The notes under the pieces: model-generated
The model's database searches: none
The model's input: the letters and a program-made list of their open reading frames with translations, nothing else
Told to the model about the DNA's origin: nothing
Part shown: piece by piece, positions 44,741-56,434 of the stretch
Layout: each line of letters opens with the position of its first letter
Numbering within the stretch: position 1 is the stretch's first letter
Source: Helianthus annuus
Taxonomy: Eukaryota > Streptophyta > Magnoliopsida > Asterales > Asteraceae
NCBI RefSeq assembly: GCF_002127325.2
Contig: NC_035440.2
Span: 71,857,819 to 71,921,818, forward strand
Reading direction: 5' to 3'
DNA length: 64,000 nt
Translations under genes and position numbers: made by a program

Positions 44741-47700
44741 ATGGCCCTCGATTTGAAAACACCTCACAACTATCTACCGTATCTTGTAAAACACAACAAA
44801 AATACGGAATTTTCACCCCATCATCAACATCATAAATTACTCAAAATATCTCAACATCCTCACCGATGATGCACCCATCTATCTTGCCACACTTAGAGAA
44901 TTTTGGGCAAATTCAAAGCTTTCGCTGCTAAACAAAAAGCCCTTTCTCATAACATCCACCATTAATAAAGAACATGTGGAAATCATCGTAGAATCCATCT
45001 CCACCATGTCTCATTTAGAGGACACGTCATGTATGGAATCTTACCCTAACATTGACTTACATGCTGAGTTCATAGAAAGGGGCTATGAAGGTCAGACGGT
45101 GGGAGCAACACTTTCTAAACCAAAGTTCCCACCTAAAATGAATTTTTTTCCATACTCTCTTAGTTTTCCTATCTGCTAAAACCACTTCTTTTAACGAAAT
45201 ACCCCTAAAAACTCAGTACTTGGGGTATGCTATTTTGAGAAATTCAAATCATAAGCCATCCCAGATACTGTTTCAAGATTTGGTAGCAAATTTAAGGGCA
45301 ATCAAGAGAGGTACTAGCAATCCTTTTCTTATCTATCCAAGTTTGTTAAGCTTATACCACAAAAATGTTTTAAGAAAAGAAAACTTTGAACAAGGTGAAA
45401 CACTTAAAAGTAACAGTCTTTCAAATGAAACTTTTACTCGCATGATGGCCAAAAGCCAAGACAATGTGGTAAATGAAAACATTTTAGAAAATTAAGCAAC
45501 AGAAGTTACAACATCTGTTGCTAAGCTTACTGCTCCTTGTGACCATGGTGCACAACCCAACACTGTGAAACCCACACCAGGCATTTCCATACAAACCACT
45601 TCCATTCCCATTCCCATCCCTATATCCAAAAGTAAAACCAAAAAGAAAGGGTCTCTAGAGGTTGAGATGCTAGAGATACCTGCTGTAACATAAATGCAGC
45701 TAACATCTGTTGTTGCTTCCTTACAACAGATGCAAACATCTCCACCCAGTCAACCTACTCACTCTTCCTCACAAAAGGAAAGTGCTGTAAGCACAAGGGA
45801 CACATATCAAAAGGGAGATATATCCCTTGATTATCTCTACTCAAGTCCCTCTCCCAGGGCTGCCTCTCTTTCCACACCACCTACTTCAATATTCCCTTCA
45901 CCCTTACAAATATTGTTTGATGCAATTGATACAACTGATTTGCATATACCTAGTCCCTCTCAAAAATCAATCACAGAGAGTTCACTTCCACAAGTGATTA
46001 GAGCAAGCTCTGGGATCATTGTCATCCCACAAGCAGAGGAGGCAACACCACCTGCGTCTAAAGAGACACAGGTCGGTATTTCAAGTGGGGAAGCCACTAC
46101 AATTGTAGAGACAACAGTCTCACAATTGGACAGTGGTTACATCTTTAAGACCCCCTTGAAGGCAACAACTGTTGAGACACTAGTATCTTCACCAGTTGGA
46201 AGTCCCTAGTACCAAGAACAAGGGGCACTTAGTCTAAAACCAAGTTTAACCACCTCAGGTGGGAATCAGATGATCTTGTTAACTCAGGTGACGGATTAAA
46301 CTATCAAGAATTAACGGAGAGGGTTACTAATTTGGAAAGATCTGTTGGAGAGATCAAGGATATGATAAAAACCTTGCTCAAAACTCCAGACCCCGACCAT
46401 CAAATGTAGACATTGCAAAAAAATTTGACCCCACGTTAAACCATATTTACATCTTCAAAAGCAAGTTGCAGAAGAAAGATATGCCAAAGCTTGTAAGACA
46501 AACAATGGATGCTAGGTACCAAGATACACAGGCAGAAGTTAAAGCCATTAAAGACTTTATCTTTGAAAACACTAGTCAAGCTCTCACTCTCCTTAAGTAT
46601 GATGATGCCAAAAAAGGGGAGGAAGAAGAGTGCATGAGGAAGCTCCCACCTTTGGTCAAAAAGGCTGGAAAAAAGCCTGACATTGTTGCACTCAAAAGGG
46701 CTAGAAAAGAAGAAATTGATAAAGGAATTGAGAAGCAAAAGAAAAGGGATACAAGGGAAGCAAATATGTAGATAACAGTGTAGGAAATCATCAAAAAAAA
46801 AAAACATCAAGACAACCAAGGCTCTTCAACAGATGTTCCAACAAAGGTTTGTCAAAGCACCGCTACACCTATCTAAACCAGTGCCACACCAATCACTACT
46901 CTAACCCCTGTTCCCCCTCCACTACTCAAACTACTGCTTCTACTACCAAAACATCTGTTGCCACTACAAAAGTGACAACAGAGGTTACAACTACTCAAAC
47001 ACCACCCTCACTACCATCATCTAAATCCCCCAAAGGACTTCATTAAAGAAAACCTACATCACTACCTCCACAACCACCACCAAAAACACAAAAATCCGAA
47101 ACTAGAACCAGGAGAACTAAGTTCATTGTCTAAGATGATGATGAAGAAACTCCTGATGCATCTCCTATCAAAACCACAACCACTGTTTCATCACAACCAT
47201 CTACCACCACAACATCATCAACCTCAGCTTCCACACCCCTTTCCTTGACCATATGGACCTACAAAATGTATCAAAAAAACGATACAATCTTTCTATTCCA
47301 CAACTGACATCATCCAACTTACCTTTCTTCCCTCAAATTATATCAAAAGCCAAAAAATGTACAAGAGTATCTAGAGACAAAGCTTGTGCAGGCTGAGAAG
47401 ATAGCTGCTTACAAAAGCAAGGGAAGAAGTGATAAGGAAGCTCAACAAATCATGTCTGAAGAGTTCACTAAAGTGAACAGACTTGAATATTTTGCTAAAG
47501 ATGTCATTCAAAAGGCATCTCATGGACTAGCTAGCAAACCTAACCTCAAAAAGTAACTTAGGGAAGACTATCTTGATTTCATCATGAAGAACAAGCCATA
47601 TAGAGCTTCAAGAGCTTAATTCACTAGATGTTCCGTTGAGGCCCTTGTGGAAGAAATAGCCAGAATTGAGATGTTAAAGCTTAATCCAGCAATTAAGCCC

Positions 47701-47960
47701 ACTTTTCCCAACTGGGCTGGAGGAAGAAAACCCGTTGGCTTAAAAGTAGTTGAACTTACTCGAATGAAGGAAGAGATGGTGGCTGCCAAATATGGCTCTA
47801 TGCAATCAATGGCTAAATGGGATGAGCTTAAAAATTGAAGATCGCAAGAATTACTGAATCTTCCACTCGAAAGGGATGCTGATGATTCACTATCTGAAAG
47901 ATTTGGAAAGCAATTCAAAGCACAAATCAAGAATATGTTGAAGAAGAGGAATAAAAGTTG
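44741..47960 (+). pseudogene. Accessory ORF copy B, broken
   Basis: Starts ATGGCCCTCGATTTG and shows the same order as copy A: TMSHLEDTSCMESYPN, FIERGYEGQTVGATLSKPKF, ILFQDLVANLRAIKRGTSNP and NETFTRMMAK. Next come a Thr/Ser/Pro-rich middle (45,694-46,209), a charged helical block DARYQDTQAEVKAIK (46,500) and EECMRKLPPLVKKAGKKPD (46,630). More low-complexity sequence and a conserved C-terminal block (ARIEMLKLNPAIKPTFPNW, 47,660) follow. It ends near 47,960, shortly before the PPT and 3' LTR. Several stops and frameshifts. Function unknown. Confidence 0.65.
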
Positions 47961-47992
47961 ACCTAATAAACATCTGTTTTGGCATCATCTAT

Positions 47993-48005
47993 TTTAGGGG
48001 GAGAT
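47993..48005 (+). promoter_or_regulatory. Polypurine tract of the outer copia-type element
   Basis: TTTTAGGGGGAGAT directly before TGTTGGACC. Confidence 0.85.
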
Positions 48006-48727
48006 TGTTGGACCTTTAAAAGAAAAGATGATATCCAAAAGCTAAAGCATGATCCACTGATCAAATAATAAGAAAAAGATTGAACAAGTCTATCCCCAAA
48101 GATTGTGAATCTTGAACACCTAATCAGAACTCTGTTCAAGAGCATGACAAACATCTGATGAAGGATTGGAACCACTGTTCAAGATACAACATCTGTTGAA
48201 GCTAAAGTTTGTTGAAGAACAAAGCCTTGATCAAGCCAAAGGTATGATGAAGAAGACCAATTATTTGTTTGGCCAAACAGATGATTGGACAACTACAAAA
48301 GAGGATAGCTTAGACAGTGGTTTCTCAATGTAACAATACTTATCTTATCAGTGTTTAGAATTATCCTAGATCAGTTGTTAAGATTTGCATGGATGTTTGT
48401 AACAAATGTGGAATCTTTTCTGTTAGCAATGTTAGATGTTACTATCAGGGTGATGTCCGCCAATCACTGAATAGAGCTTTCGTACTTAGTATAAATAGAT
48501 CACACCTATTAGTGATCTATTTATCACACACTTCACCTTTTTTCCTGTATGAACTGATTTGCTTACGTGGTCAGCTAAGGGGGAGTCTGTAGAGTCAATC
48601 GAGTTGTAAAACATTGAATCTTTTGTATTTAATGAAAACCAATTAGTGATTGATGACTACTTCCAGTTTGTGAATATTATTGTGTTTGATCAATATATGT
48701 TTACAAACAATAAACAGAGTTCTGACA
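48006..48727 (+). mobile_element. 3' LTR of the outer copia-type element
   Basis: 722 bp, TGTTGGACC...GTTCTGACA. TATA box TATAAATA at 48,490-48,497. The final 120 bp align with 15,915-16,044. The element thus spans 15,915-48,727 including its insertions. The target duplication cannot be tested because the 5' LTR is truncated. Confidence 0.82.
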
Positions 48728-49284
48728 GTAACTAACTTGAAAGACAAATGGTTTGAGTACAAAGGAAAAATCTTGATAACAATTATGTAACAAATAAAGA
48801 AAACTGAGCGGTAGTTAATCTTGAACCAAGGTTTAAATCTTTAACTCGAGTCGTTAGTTGGATCTTAAGAAAGTTTCAATATTTGATCTTATATACATCA
48901 AAAAGTTTGATATCTAGACATCACGAATCCTATAAAGGTCATATATTAAGGTTGGTCTAGGTAATGTATTTATAAATCTAACCGAATTCGACATGCTTAG
49001 GTAAAATCCTTTACCTAGTCATATACCTCATATTTGGGTACGGAATACATAGTACAATTTTGTGTCACAAAACTATGTGTTTAGTCATTACTTAGCCAGA
49101 TACTGCATCATTTGGATATCTACAACTACAAATGTTACACGACTATTACTCTAGTAGCCCGTATCTTGAATCTAGTCTACCCTTGTAATCTGCAGCAAAA
49201 CACACCAAAGTATATAAGATTACTTAGCTGTGTTTCTTGAATCTCTAGTATTCATTTCTAATTCTTGATTTCATCATGAGTTGT
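48728..49284. other. Spacer, nothing recognised
   Basis: No ORF or repeat that I can name. It contains several GGTATATAGACT-like AT-rich stretches only. Confidence 0.35.
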
Positions 49285-51515
49285 TCATTCTTCAGTTATG
49301 ATGAGATCTTTATCCTTTCTCATTAAAATGCCAAAACAACAAATTAGTAAAAAACTGGAAGGTAAATGGGCAACAAGTTGCATCACAACCCCTTTTTGAA
49401 TTACAAAACCAATCCTAATAAAGACGAATCGACTCTTAAGGTTCATAAAATTACTATTCATGACGCACTGGACCCTATTTAGGAACTCCATGGACACCGG
49501 GGCTAGGGAACCAAATGTATCAAAAACAAATGGTATAAACACATGTTGATTCTCTAAACAAGCTTTCTCGTGTTTAACGACTTTGCTTGATTCCGCCTTC
49601 AGCGCTGCCTGGCCAGCAACAAACCCATTATCCCTGAGCCCAACAAGAGGAGACACTCCTGTAAGGTCAACACAAGCGTGTTTTCCCCTGCCTACCCAAA
49701 CACAAGAATATTAGTTAGCCGAAGAGTAGACCTCCAATCGAGCAGATCCGACAGAAAGTTTACTAGAGCCTCCTTTGTTTTGTCGAAATCCCTACCAACT
49801 TTAGAATATCACAAAGAATATCCCTAACCAAATTATGTATGTATTTCAACCCGGGTAACTCCTTGCAATGGACTGTATGCTCACCAAAAATATCTAAACA
49901 AACCTTACGGCAAACTGGACAGGGCTCATCAATCGGAAACAGAGGGATTATTAGCTGGTACTTAAGAATTGCCCGGTTATCCACAACCGGCATGTATTGG
50001 CCCAGTCCTTCAATGGTGATGATTGTTAGGAAATCCTGAGCACAGGAAGCCCAGAGACAATCAAACATGGCTTTCTGATGAGGGGATATACCAAACTTGT
50101 TTCCCAAACTCTAGACAATTCTACTAAATAAGGCACTCATCAAAGCATCCTAGGCTTTTAGGGGGGGGTTGTCCTTATTAGAAAAACCACTAAGATAAAA
50201 AAAATCAGGAAGGGACATGTGCATGCAATCCAACACACATACATCATCTGAATGTAACTCGACAATATCATAGTTTCGAAGATTGTGGTCCTACAAACTC
50301 CAAGATTGCGCCCTCAAGGCCATGAAAACGTATGTCGATACATCCTCAGCCGAACATAAACCCAAACCCCCAAAATGGATTGGAAGGGATGCAAAACTCC
50401 ATTAAAGATCCCAAAAAAACGGACCTTGCAAACGCCAATATCCTCGATCGCTCTCCGAGGGTTCTTATAAAAAACGGAAAAAGCCTCCCAACAAGTGTAG
50501 GCTAGCACCTTCGGAGGCCGAACAACAACTTAGCAACACCCATGTAGGAGCACAACAAGAGGAGCTTGCATTGAGGGCTTGCAGACGTGAAAGATTGCTC
50601 ATCAGATCCAATGCACGATATGCCCTTTTCACGACCTAACTACTGATGAAACCCGCATCCTGACTAACAGTGCCCCCGAGAGTTTTTCACCCAACATTGG
50701 CCTTCCAATCCCGCTAGGAAACAAACCCTCACATGCCTTAACTCCATTGCACAATGGCCAAAAAACTGATGTTTTCCTAACATTAAATTCAAGCCCCAAA
50801 TCGGGGCCCTCAGACCTGATGATTTCTAAAGCTTTAGCCACCTCTTTAGCATCTCATATAATCGTACCATCATCCAAGTACCAAGCATAGAAGAGTAACT
50901 TGCATCTATCTCATATGTGGTGAATGAGGGGATGCAAAACTAAGGCAAATAGAATAGGCCTCAAGGGGTCCCCCTGCTGAACCTCGGTGGTTGACCAAAT
51001 ATGATCGTCTTTGGCATAAATCTAGCCGGTTGTTCATATAGAAAATCCACCCATGGGGAAATAGGCGGGCATCGGGTCCCAACCTCTTACAAAAGAACAG
51101 TCATATCCACCAGTTTGAAAGCATTAGAGAAATCAATAGTAATCATGGCCAATGACCCATCTGAGTCAAAAACGTTCAAGAACATGTTCGCGCTATGGAG
51201 CACAACCTCAGCTCCACTAGGGATCCCCCACCCCAAATTGAAAATCAACAAGATATTTAGCCATCTCCTTTCCGACACCCCTCATAGCCGCCTTAGAGAC
51301 TAAACTCCTCCAAATTGCGCTCACGGCAATAGGCCTAAACGAGTGAAGTGGCCATCCGCAACTTTCCTTAAACATTGCTTAACATTGGTGCCCACCCTAG
51401 AATTATCAGACCCACGGAGAGGCTCTTCAGAGTGCAAGACCACCTCTAAGGGTTGGGTACATTGCCCCATGCTGTCAGGGCCCGTTGATGAGATCAAACC
51501 TTCAATACTGTTCAC
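49285..51515 (-). pseudogene. Non-LTR reverse transcriptase with C-terminal zinc/nuclease-like region, decayed
   Basis: Read right to left on the minus strand: QCLRKVADGHFT (about 51,350), EVVLHSANMF, RT motif A MITIDFSNAFKLVD (about 51,130), motif B VQQGDPLRPILFALVLHPL (about 50,960) and motif C AWYLDDGTI (about 50,875). Then come EIIRSEGPDLGLEFNVRKT (50,800), GLGQYMPVVDNRAILKYQL, and a C-x2-C-x10-H-x3-C zinc motif (CPVCRKVCLDIFGEHTVHC, about 49,900). KHACVDLTGVSPLVGL (49,640-49,690) and a conserved tail follow. Many stops and frameshifts. RT followed by CCHC and a D...K-type region resembles LINEs with a restriction-like endonuclease; the nuclease assignment is inference. Confidence 0.7.
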
Positions 51516-52027
51516 TTGCCTAGATTATAATAATGAATATCAAAAGCTTGCATGTAAATGGAATCTCTAACATTTAACATAAGAGCAACATTTAGAATAA
51601 CACATGTTCTTCTCTTTGAAAGCTCAATACAGTCCGTACTTAATCGATTTTTTATATAGATACTTATTCTGTTTTCTTTTTTTTTTTTACTTCCCCGTGG
51701 TCTCAGAACCATAAATCTTAGTACCCACCATAACTTAAATATCGTATAACATCTTTTCTTTGACTAAAATAATAGAAAGATAAAAGTCTTAATTGGCTAG
51801 TGTCTTGAAATAAGTGGCTAAAACAAAATAATAGGATATAATGCTAAAAATTGGTAGACAAAATGATAATGTGTGGGTAAGGAAAAACATAAAGAAAAGA
51901 CTACGGTTGGAGGGTATGGCTAGAGGCTTTATCATCGCCACCTTAGCGTCACATCACCGCCACATCACACAAGAGGTTTAAAGCCCCCTCCTTTAAATTG
52001 AAGAGTGTGGAGGGTGTAGCTGGGGCC
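51516..52027. other. Spacer with MITE-like GC-rich patch
   Basis: 51,516-51,890 shows nothing. From about 51,908 a patch (GGAGGGTATGGCTAGAGGC, CACATCACCGCCACATCACA, GGAGGGTGTAGCTGGGGCC) has Harbinger-MITE-like wording. It appears to continue at 52,351 (TAGCGCCGCTC) across the inserted 320-bp MITE. Confidence 0.4.
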
Positions 52028-52030
52028 TTA

Positions 52031-52350
52031 GAGCATTCTCATCCAATCCATCAAATTATACATACATTCTACTAAAAAACAACTTCTATATCAATATATT
52101 TTCACTAAAAACAAATACTTTTTCCCTTTCCTTTTCAATTAAATAATATTATCATTACATTTTTCTCTCTCCTTCACTCACAACCACTTTCAATATATAT
52201 TAAAAAAATTATACTGGGTGAACAGTGTCTCCCCAAATATACAGATGAACAGTAACATTTTCTCTCTCCTCCACTCATAACCATTTTTTATACCCTTTAT
52301 AATATAAAAACTACCCCTCACATATTTTGATGATTTGGATGAGAATGCTC
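52031..52350. mobile_element. PIF/Harbinger-type MITE, 320 bp, TSD TTA
   Basis: Ends GAGCATTCTCATCCAA / TTGGATGAGAATGCTC, a perfect 16-bp inverted repeat, continuing imperfectly (TCCATCAAA / TTTTGATGAT). TTA flanks both sides (52,028-52,030; 52,351-52,353). The interior has two TTTTCTCTCTCCT.CACTCA blocks. Non-coding. Inserted into an older GC-rich MITE-like patch. Confidence 0.82.
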
Positions 52351-52353
52351 TTA

Positions 52354-53000
52354 TAGCGCCGCTCTTTAAACCAATCAAATTCGATAGAGCCCCCTTTTGC
52401 TCGTTAACATGGTGGCGGAAGGTTGATGGCGCCCCCCCCTCCCTTAATTGTGGAGGTGTGGACGATGGAGGCCCTTAGGCGCTATGGAAGCTGAGGCCTC
52501 ATTCCCACTATGTTTATTCATCATTCCTTCCTCAATATTCACATCAACCTCCACTCCACGATTATGGCTGCATGCCCCCATCGCTTTCGCTGACTTTATT
52601 TGTGTTCGTGAACACATTTTTTCCTTAATGAACAAACACAAAAATAAAATCTTATTTGGTAAGTGTCCATAAACCGTTCGTGAATATATTTATTTCCTTA
52701 ACGAGTGAACATGAACAAGGCCATATCCGTGTTTGTTCGATTCGTTTACGGCCATACTTTTAAAAGTCACAAAACGAATGAATAGAAAGTTTTTCTTTTA
52801 TATTTTATACTTATTTTAGAACTACGCAAGATTTCAAATCAAGTAATATATACCACTTACAAAAAAAAAAGTTATATTTCTTCTTTTTATAAATAACTCC
52901 ATGCATGACTTCAAGAAATGATACTAAAATAGTTAAGCATATCATTCAAATCTAAACAATATTTTATATATGAGATTAATCACTTGAAAGAGATAAAAAC
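52354..53000. other. MITE-like remnants and AT-rich spacer
   Basis: TAGCGCC (52,354) and GGCGCTA (about 52,478) form a short inverted pair around a C-rich patch (52,427-52,445). From about 52,600 words such as GTTCGTGAA and AACGAGTGAAC suggest another decayed repeat. No gene. Confidence 0.35.
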
Positions 53001-53172
53001 CATGTTTGTAGAAATTGCTAGTCGTTAGTTGGCGGGTGAGGTGGGAACTAGCGATTAATCTGGATTAACCAGGGATTAATCAAATATAATCACGATTAAT
53101 TGTAATTAATTGAGATTAATTGGTGATTAATCGAGGATTAATTGACGCCTAATCAGGATTTTTATAACCATG
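53001..53172. mobile_element. hAT-type MITE (copy 3), TSD ATAAAAAC
   Basis: Ends CATGTTTGTAGAAA / TTTTATAACCATG, perfect 8-bp duplication ATAAAAAC (52,993-53,000; 53,173-53,180). The interior repeats GATTAATC-type words where copies 1 and 2 repeat GAGTACTC. 172 bp. Confidence 0.82.
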
Positions 53173-53290
53173 ATAAAAACTGAACTAATAATAAAAAAAA
53201 ACAAAATAAGTTTAAAATTCCTAGACTTTATCAAAAGAATAATTCTTCTCACACTTAAACCTAAGCAATGTCCACGATGTTTTAAGACTA

Positions 53291-55238
53291 AAGGGTATGG
53301 GGGCCGGCTGAAGCCCGGCTAGGACTGGCGCCGGTCCCCCACACCGCCCCCCAGGCTTGGCTCGGCACAACCGGCACCCCACAGCCGGGGAAGACGGGCC
53401 CATTTGATTCAAAACTAGCCGTTGTAACGGCTATTTTAATAAACAAAAATTACTTTTTTAATTTAAATAAATACCTCTATCTCATCCATTTTTATACAAT
53501 TCTCTCCCATTCTACTCCCATTCTTCTCCAATTCTCTTCCTTTTTTTTTATAAAAAACACTCCATATTTTTTTATACAATTTGCTCTAATCATGAATCCA
53601 TTCAACCCAAACAATCCCAACCCAAAAAACCCCAACCCGAATAATCCCAATCCGAACCAACCTAATTTTTTTTTCGACTCCCGCTTACACGCCGACTATG
53701 GATCCTTCGTGGGGGGCCTCGCAATTTCCGTTTTCGAGTTTCCAACAAACACCCAACGCTTTCTCACAAATGTCTCAACTTCAACAAATGCAACAATACC
53801 AAGCACTCCAACAAATCATGCAACGTAACACGTTTGAACAACTCCAATCGCAACCGCCGGTTCAACTTGACGATGATGATGAAGAAGTCGTCCCCGAATC
53901 GCCACCGCAAGAGCTCAAGCGCAAAAAAAACAAGGGGAAGGGAAAGAAGGTTGAAAACGTACCCGAAACCGCGCCAAAAAGCGGTTCGAGAGCAAAGGGT
54001 AGACCTTGGACGAAAGTAGAGGAGGAGGCACTAGCAATGGCGTTTGTTAAGTCCTCTATTTGCCCGATAATCGGTATGAACCAAAGTTTTAATTTAAATT
54101 TTAAAACATTTATTTTTTATTTTTACTAATGCAATATTTTTTAAAATTTAGGAAACAACCAAACGAGTAGTAGTTTTTTGAAGGCGACAACGGATAGATT
54201 TAACACGATTATGGAGCATGGTCCGGCTCATGATGTCGAATCCGTCTCGGGCAAGTGGTGTAAAATGAGCAAGGTCATCAATCACTTTAACCAGATTTAT
54301 AACCAAATTTACACTTCCCCTCCTAGCGGGAGTAACGACGAGGACATTCTTAACCTTGCTATCGCCAAGTGGGACTCTCAAAATTCAACGCCTTTCCCGC
54401 ACTTCCGAGCATGGAACGTTGTAAGAAAAGAACAAAAATGGAAGCCGGTTCCAAATGAGGTCGCAACGGCCAAACGGACTAAAACTTCCGAGTCCGGAAG
54501 TTATAGTGCGGGAGGCTCCACCGCTCGTTGTCAAATCGACATAAACGACGACCCGGAAGATGACGAGGATGTGTTGCCCGTTCACGAGTCGGAACGTCCC
54601 ACCGGGAGGGACAAAGCAAAAAAAGAAGCGGCCGGAAAGCGAAAAGGGGCCGGCTCGAGTGGAGGTGGCGGCTCGAGTGGAGGTGGGGGCTCGAAGGCAT
54701 CGTCGAAAATGGACGAGTTGATAAACGAATTTCGTTAGTTCAAAGAGTTCGCGACCGAAAAATATACTCACAAGAAAACCGTGTCGGCCGACTATGCTCG
54801 AGCGGAGGATTTTAGGATTATGAGGTTGGATCTCGACTCGGTTCCGGAGGATGAACGCGAGGTTTATCGGAGGATGAGAGAAGAGGTGAAAAAAATGGAC
54901 GTCGTAGGTTTTCTAGTTTTTTAATCGTATCGTATCGTAACTTTTTTTTCGTTTTTTATGTTTTTCGTTTTCACGATTACTAATTTTTATTTTTAGGAAA
55001 TGTAATTCTTTTAATGTTATGAAATGATTTTATTTAGGTTGTTTTATGTTGTAATTTTTAATGTTTTTAAAGTTTTTATTAAATTAAAAAAAAAAAAACA
55101 TAAAAAATTATAAAATAAAAGGTGGGGTAGGCTCATCCTCCACCCCCTCAAAATGCATGGAGGCCCATCCTCCATGAGTTGGTGATGTGGCGCCTACGTA
55201 GCGGCCCATCCTCATGGGGATGAGCCTCCCCATACCCA
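53291..55238 (+). mobile_element. PIF/Harbinger element carrying only ORF1, 1,948 bp
   Basis: Ends AAGGGTATGGGGG / CTCCCCATACCCA (10-bp core GGGTATGGGG perfect). The 3-bp duplication CTA lies at 53,288-53,290 and 55,239-55,241. The 5' subterminal region is GC-rich (GCCGGTCCCCCACACCGCCC). It contains the Myb-like ORF1 but no DDE transposase, so it would need transposase in trans. Confidence 0.7.
53592..54924 (+). pseudogene. Harbinger ORF1 (Myb/SANT-like DNA-binding protein), two exons
   Basis: A repetitive N-terminus (MNPFNPNNPNPKNPNPNNPN) is followed by a frameshift in a T-run near 53,670. The main frame starts at 53,698 (MDPSWGASQFPFSSFQQTPN): Gln-rich, then acidic DDDDEE, a basic stretch, and a Myb/SANT-like domain from RPWTKVEEEALAMAF. 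Exon 1 ends at 54,073; an intron with GT...AG runs 54,074-54,151; exon 2 continues in frame, GNNQTSSSFLKATTDRF, VSGKWCKMSKVINHFNQIY. A Gly/Ser linker (SSGGGG twice) and a helical end (FATEKYTHKKTVSADYARAE) follow. One TAG at 54,736-54,738 breaks the last part; the natural end is 54,922-54,924. In PIF/Harbinger elements ORF1 recruits the transposase to the ends. Confidence 0.8.
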
Positions 55239-55241
55239 CTA

Positions 55242-55930
55242 GTCTAAAAACAAAACAAAACAACATAGTGTGTGAAAAAGAAGAATAAGGTAACAAAAGA
55301 TCACACCCTAATTATATGCGCATTTATTGAAAAGATAATGTAGATGAGTAGAAAAGCATGTGAACAAATTTAGACTAAATTTGTAAGCAGAAGAACAAAA
55401 GAACATACGAAAACAACACTAGCAACTCGACACAAAATAAATCCATACATCCCATAGAAAAAAAAAGAGGATGTCTAAAAAAAATATGACAGAATAAAAC
55501 TTGAAATCACTTTGGCCTCAAATGAGCTTGCCAATGACTTATTTTCTTAGGCAGTGATGATTTCTCGACCAGGTCCTCTCAAGATGTGGCATGCACCTCT
55601 TTCCCTCTGGTATTTACATGCTATTTACATGGCTTGTGTGAGAAGCAAACCCTGACATCCATTCGTTCTTAGAAATAATGAAACCTCTCTTAGCAAGTCT
55701 TTAGATGACTAATGACTTCTTCAGCTAACATGCCTTCTAGATCACCAAATTGCTCGGATGAGGTTACACTATGCATAAACCTCATAGGGATAACTAAAAT
55801 GATACCACCTATGGGATGTTAGATTGTGTGTATTTATTATGGGTGAAGTTACCTTCTGTAGATGGGAGATGCTAGCTGGATAACATATTAGCAAAAGGAC
55901 ATATTATAGAACTAAACTTTGGAAAATTAC
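55242..55930. other. Spacer, no gene seen
   Basis: AT-rich with no array or ORF I can support. Confidence 0.35.
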
Positions 55931-56074
55931 CCTTAAATCTTATTTTCACATATGGGTCGTATAGGGTTATACGAATCATATAGAATATTCTGACACGACA
56001 AAGGATGCAACCTTTGTCATGTCAGATTATTCAATACGGTCCGTATATGGAGGATGTGAAAATAAGATTTAAGG
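55931..56074. mobile_element. Foldback MITE, 144 bp, same family as 6,429-8,226
   Basis: A perfect 21-bp inverted repeat begins CCTTAAATCTTATTTTCACA at the left and ends TGTGAAAATAAGATTTAAGG at the right. The centre has a second hairpin, CTGACACGACAAAGG / CCTTTGTCATGTCAG, plus CGTATAGGGTTATACG. TSD not clear. Another palindrome (CCCGTATGATGTTATACGGG) lies outside it at 56,118-56,137. Confidence 0.7.
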
Positions 56075-56159
56075 CTGCTCGTTTAAGGCCTTTATGACCA
56101 CCCTATACAACCCGTATGATGTTATACGGGTCGTATACAAGGTCAGATTTTTTTAATTG

Positions 56160-56335
56160 TTGATTCGACGTAAGATTCCTCGGTTTGTGTGCGACTCGAT
56201 GTAAGATTCATCAGTTCGAGTGCGAGTTATTTGATTCGATGTAATATTCCACGATTCGCGCATTAATTATTTGACTAGACGTAATATTCCTCGATTCACA
56301 TGTCAATTATTTGACAAGACGTAATATTCTGTCAA
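56160..56335 (+). repeat. Four degenerate copies of a 40-50-bp unit
   Basis: Unit TTGATTCGATGTAAGATTCC followed by TCGATTCGTGTGCGAATTA. Copies at about 56,160, 56,200, 56,230 and 56,270, with a partial one to 56,335. Confidence 0.65.
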
Positions 56336-56434
56336 AATCTACTATATAAATGACTATGATCTTCTTCATTTTTCATTCAACTTCTATTTGTATCTTCTAT
56401 ATTCTCTATGTATTGAAGTTATCTTACGCTAGCA

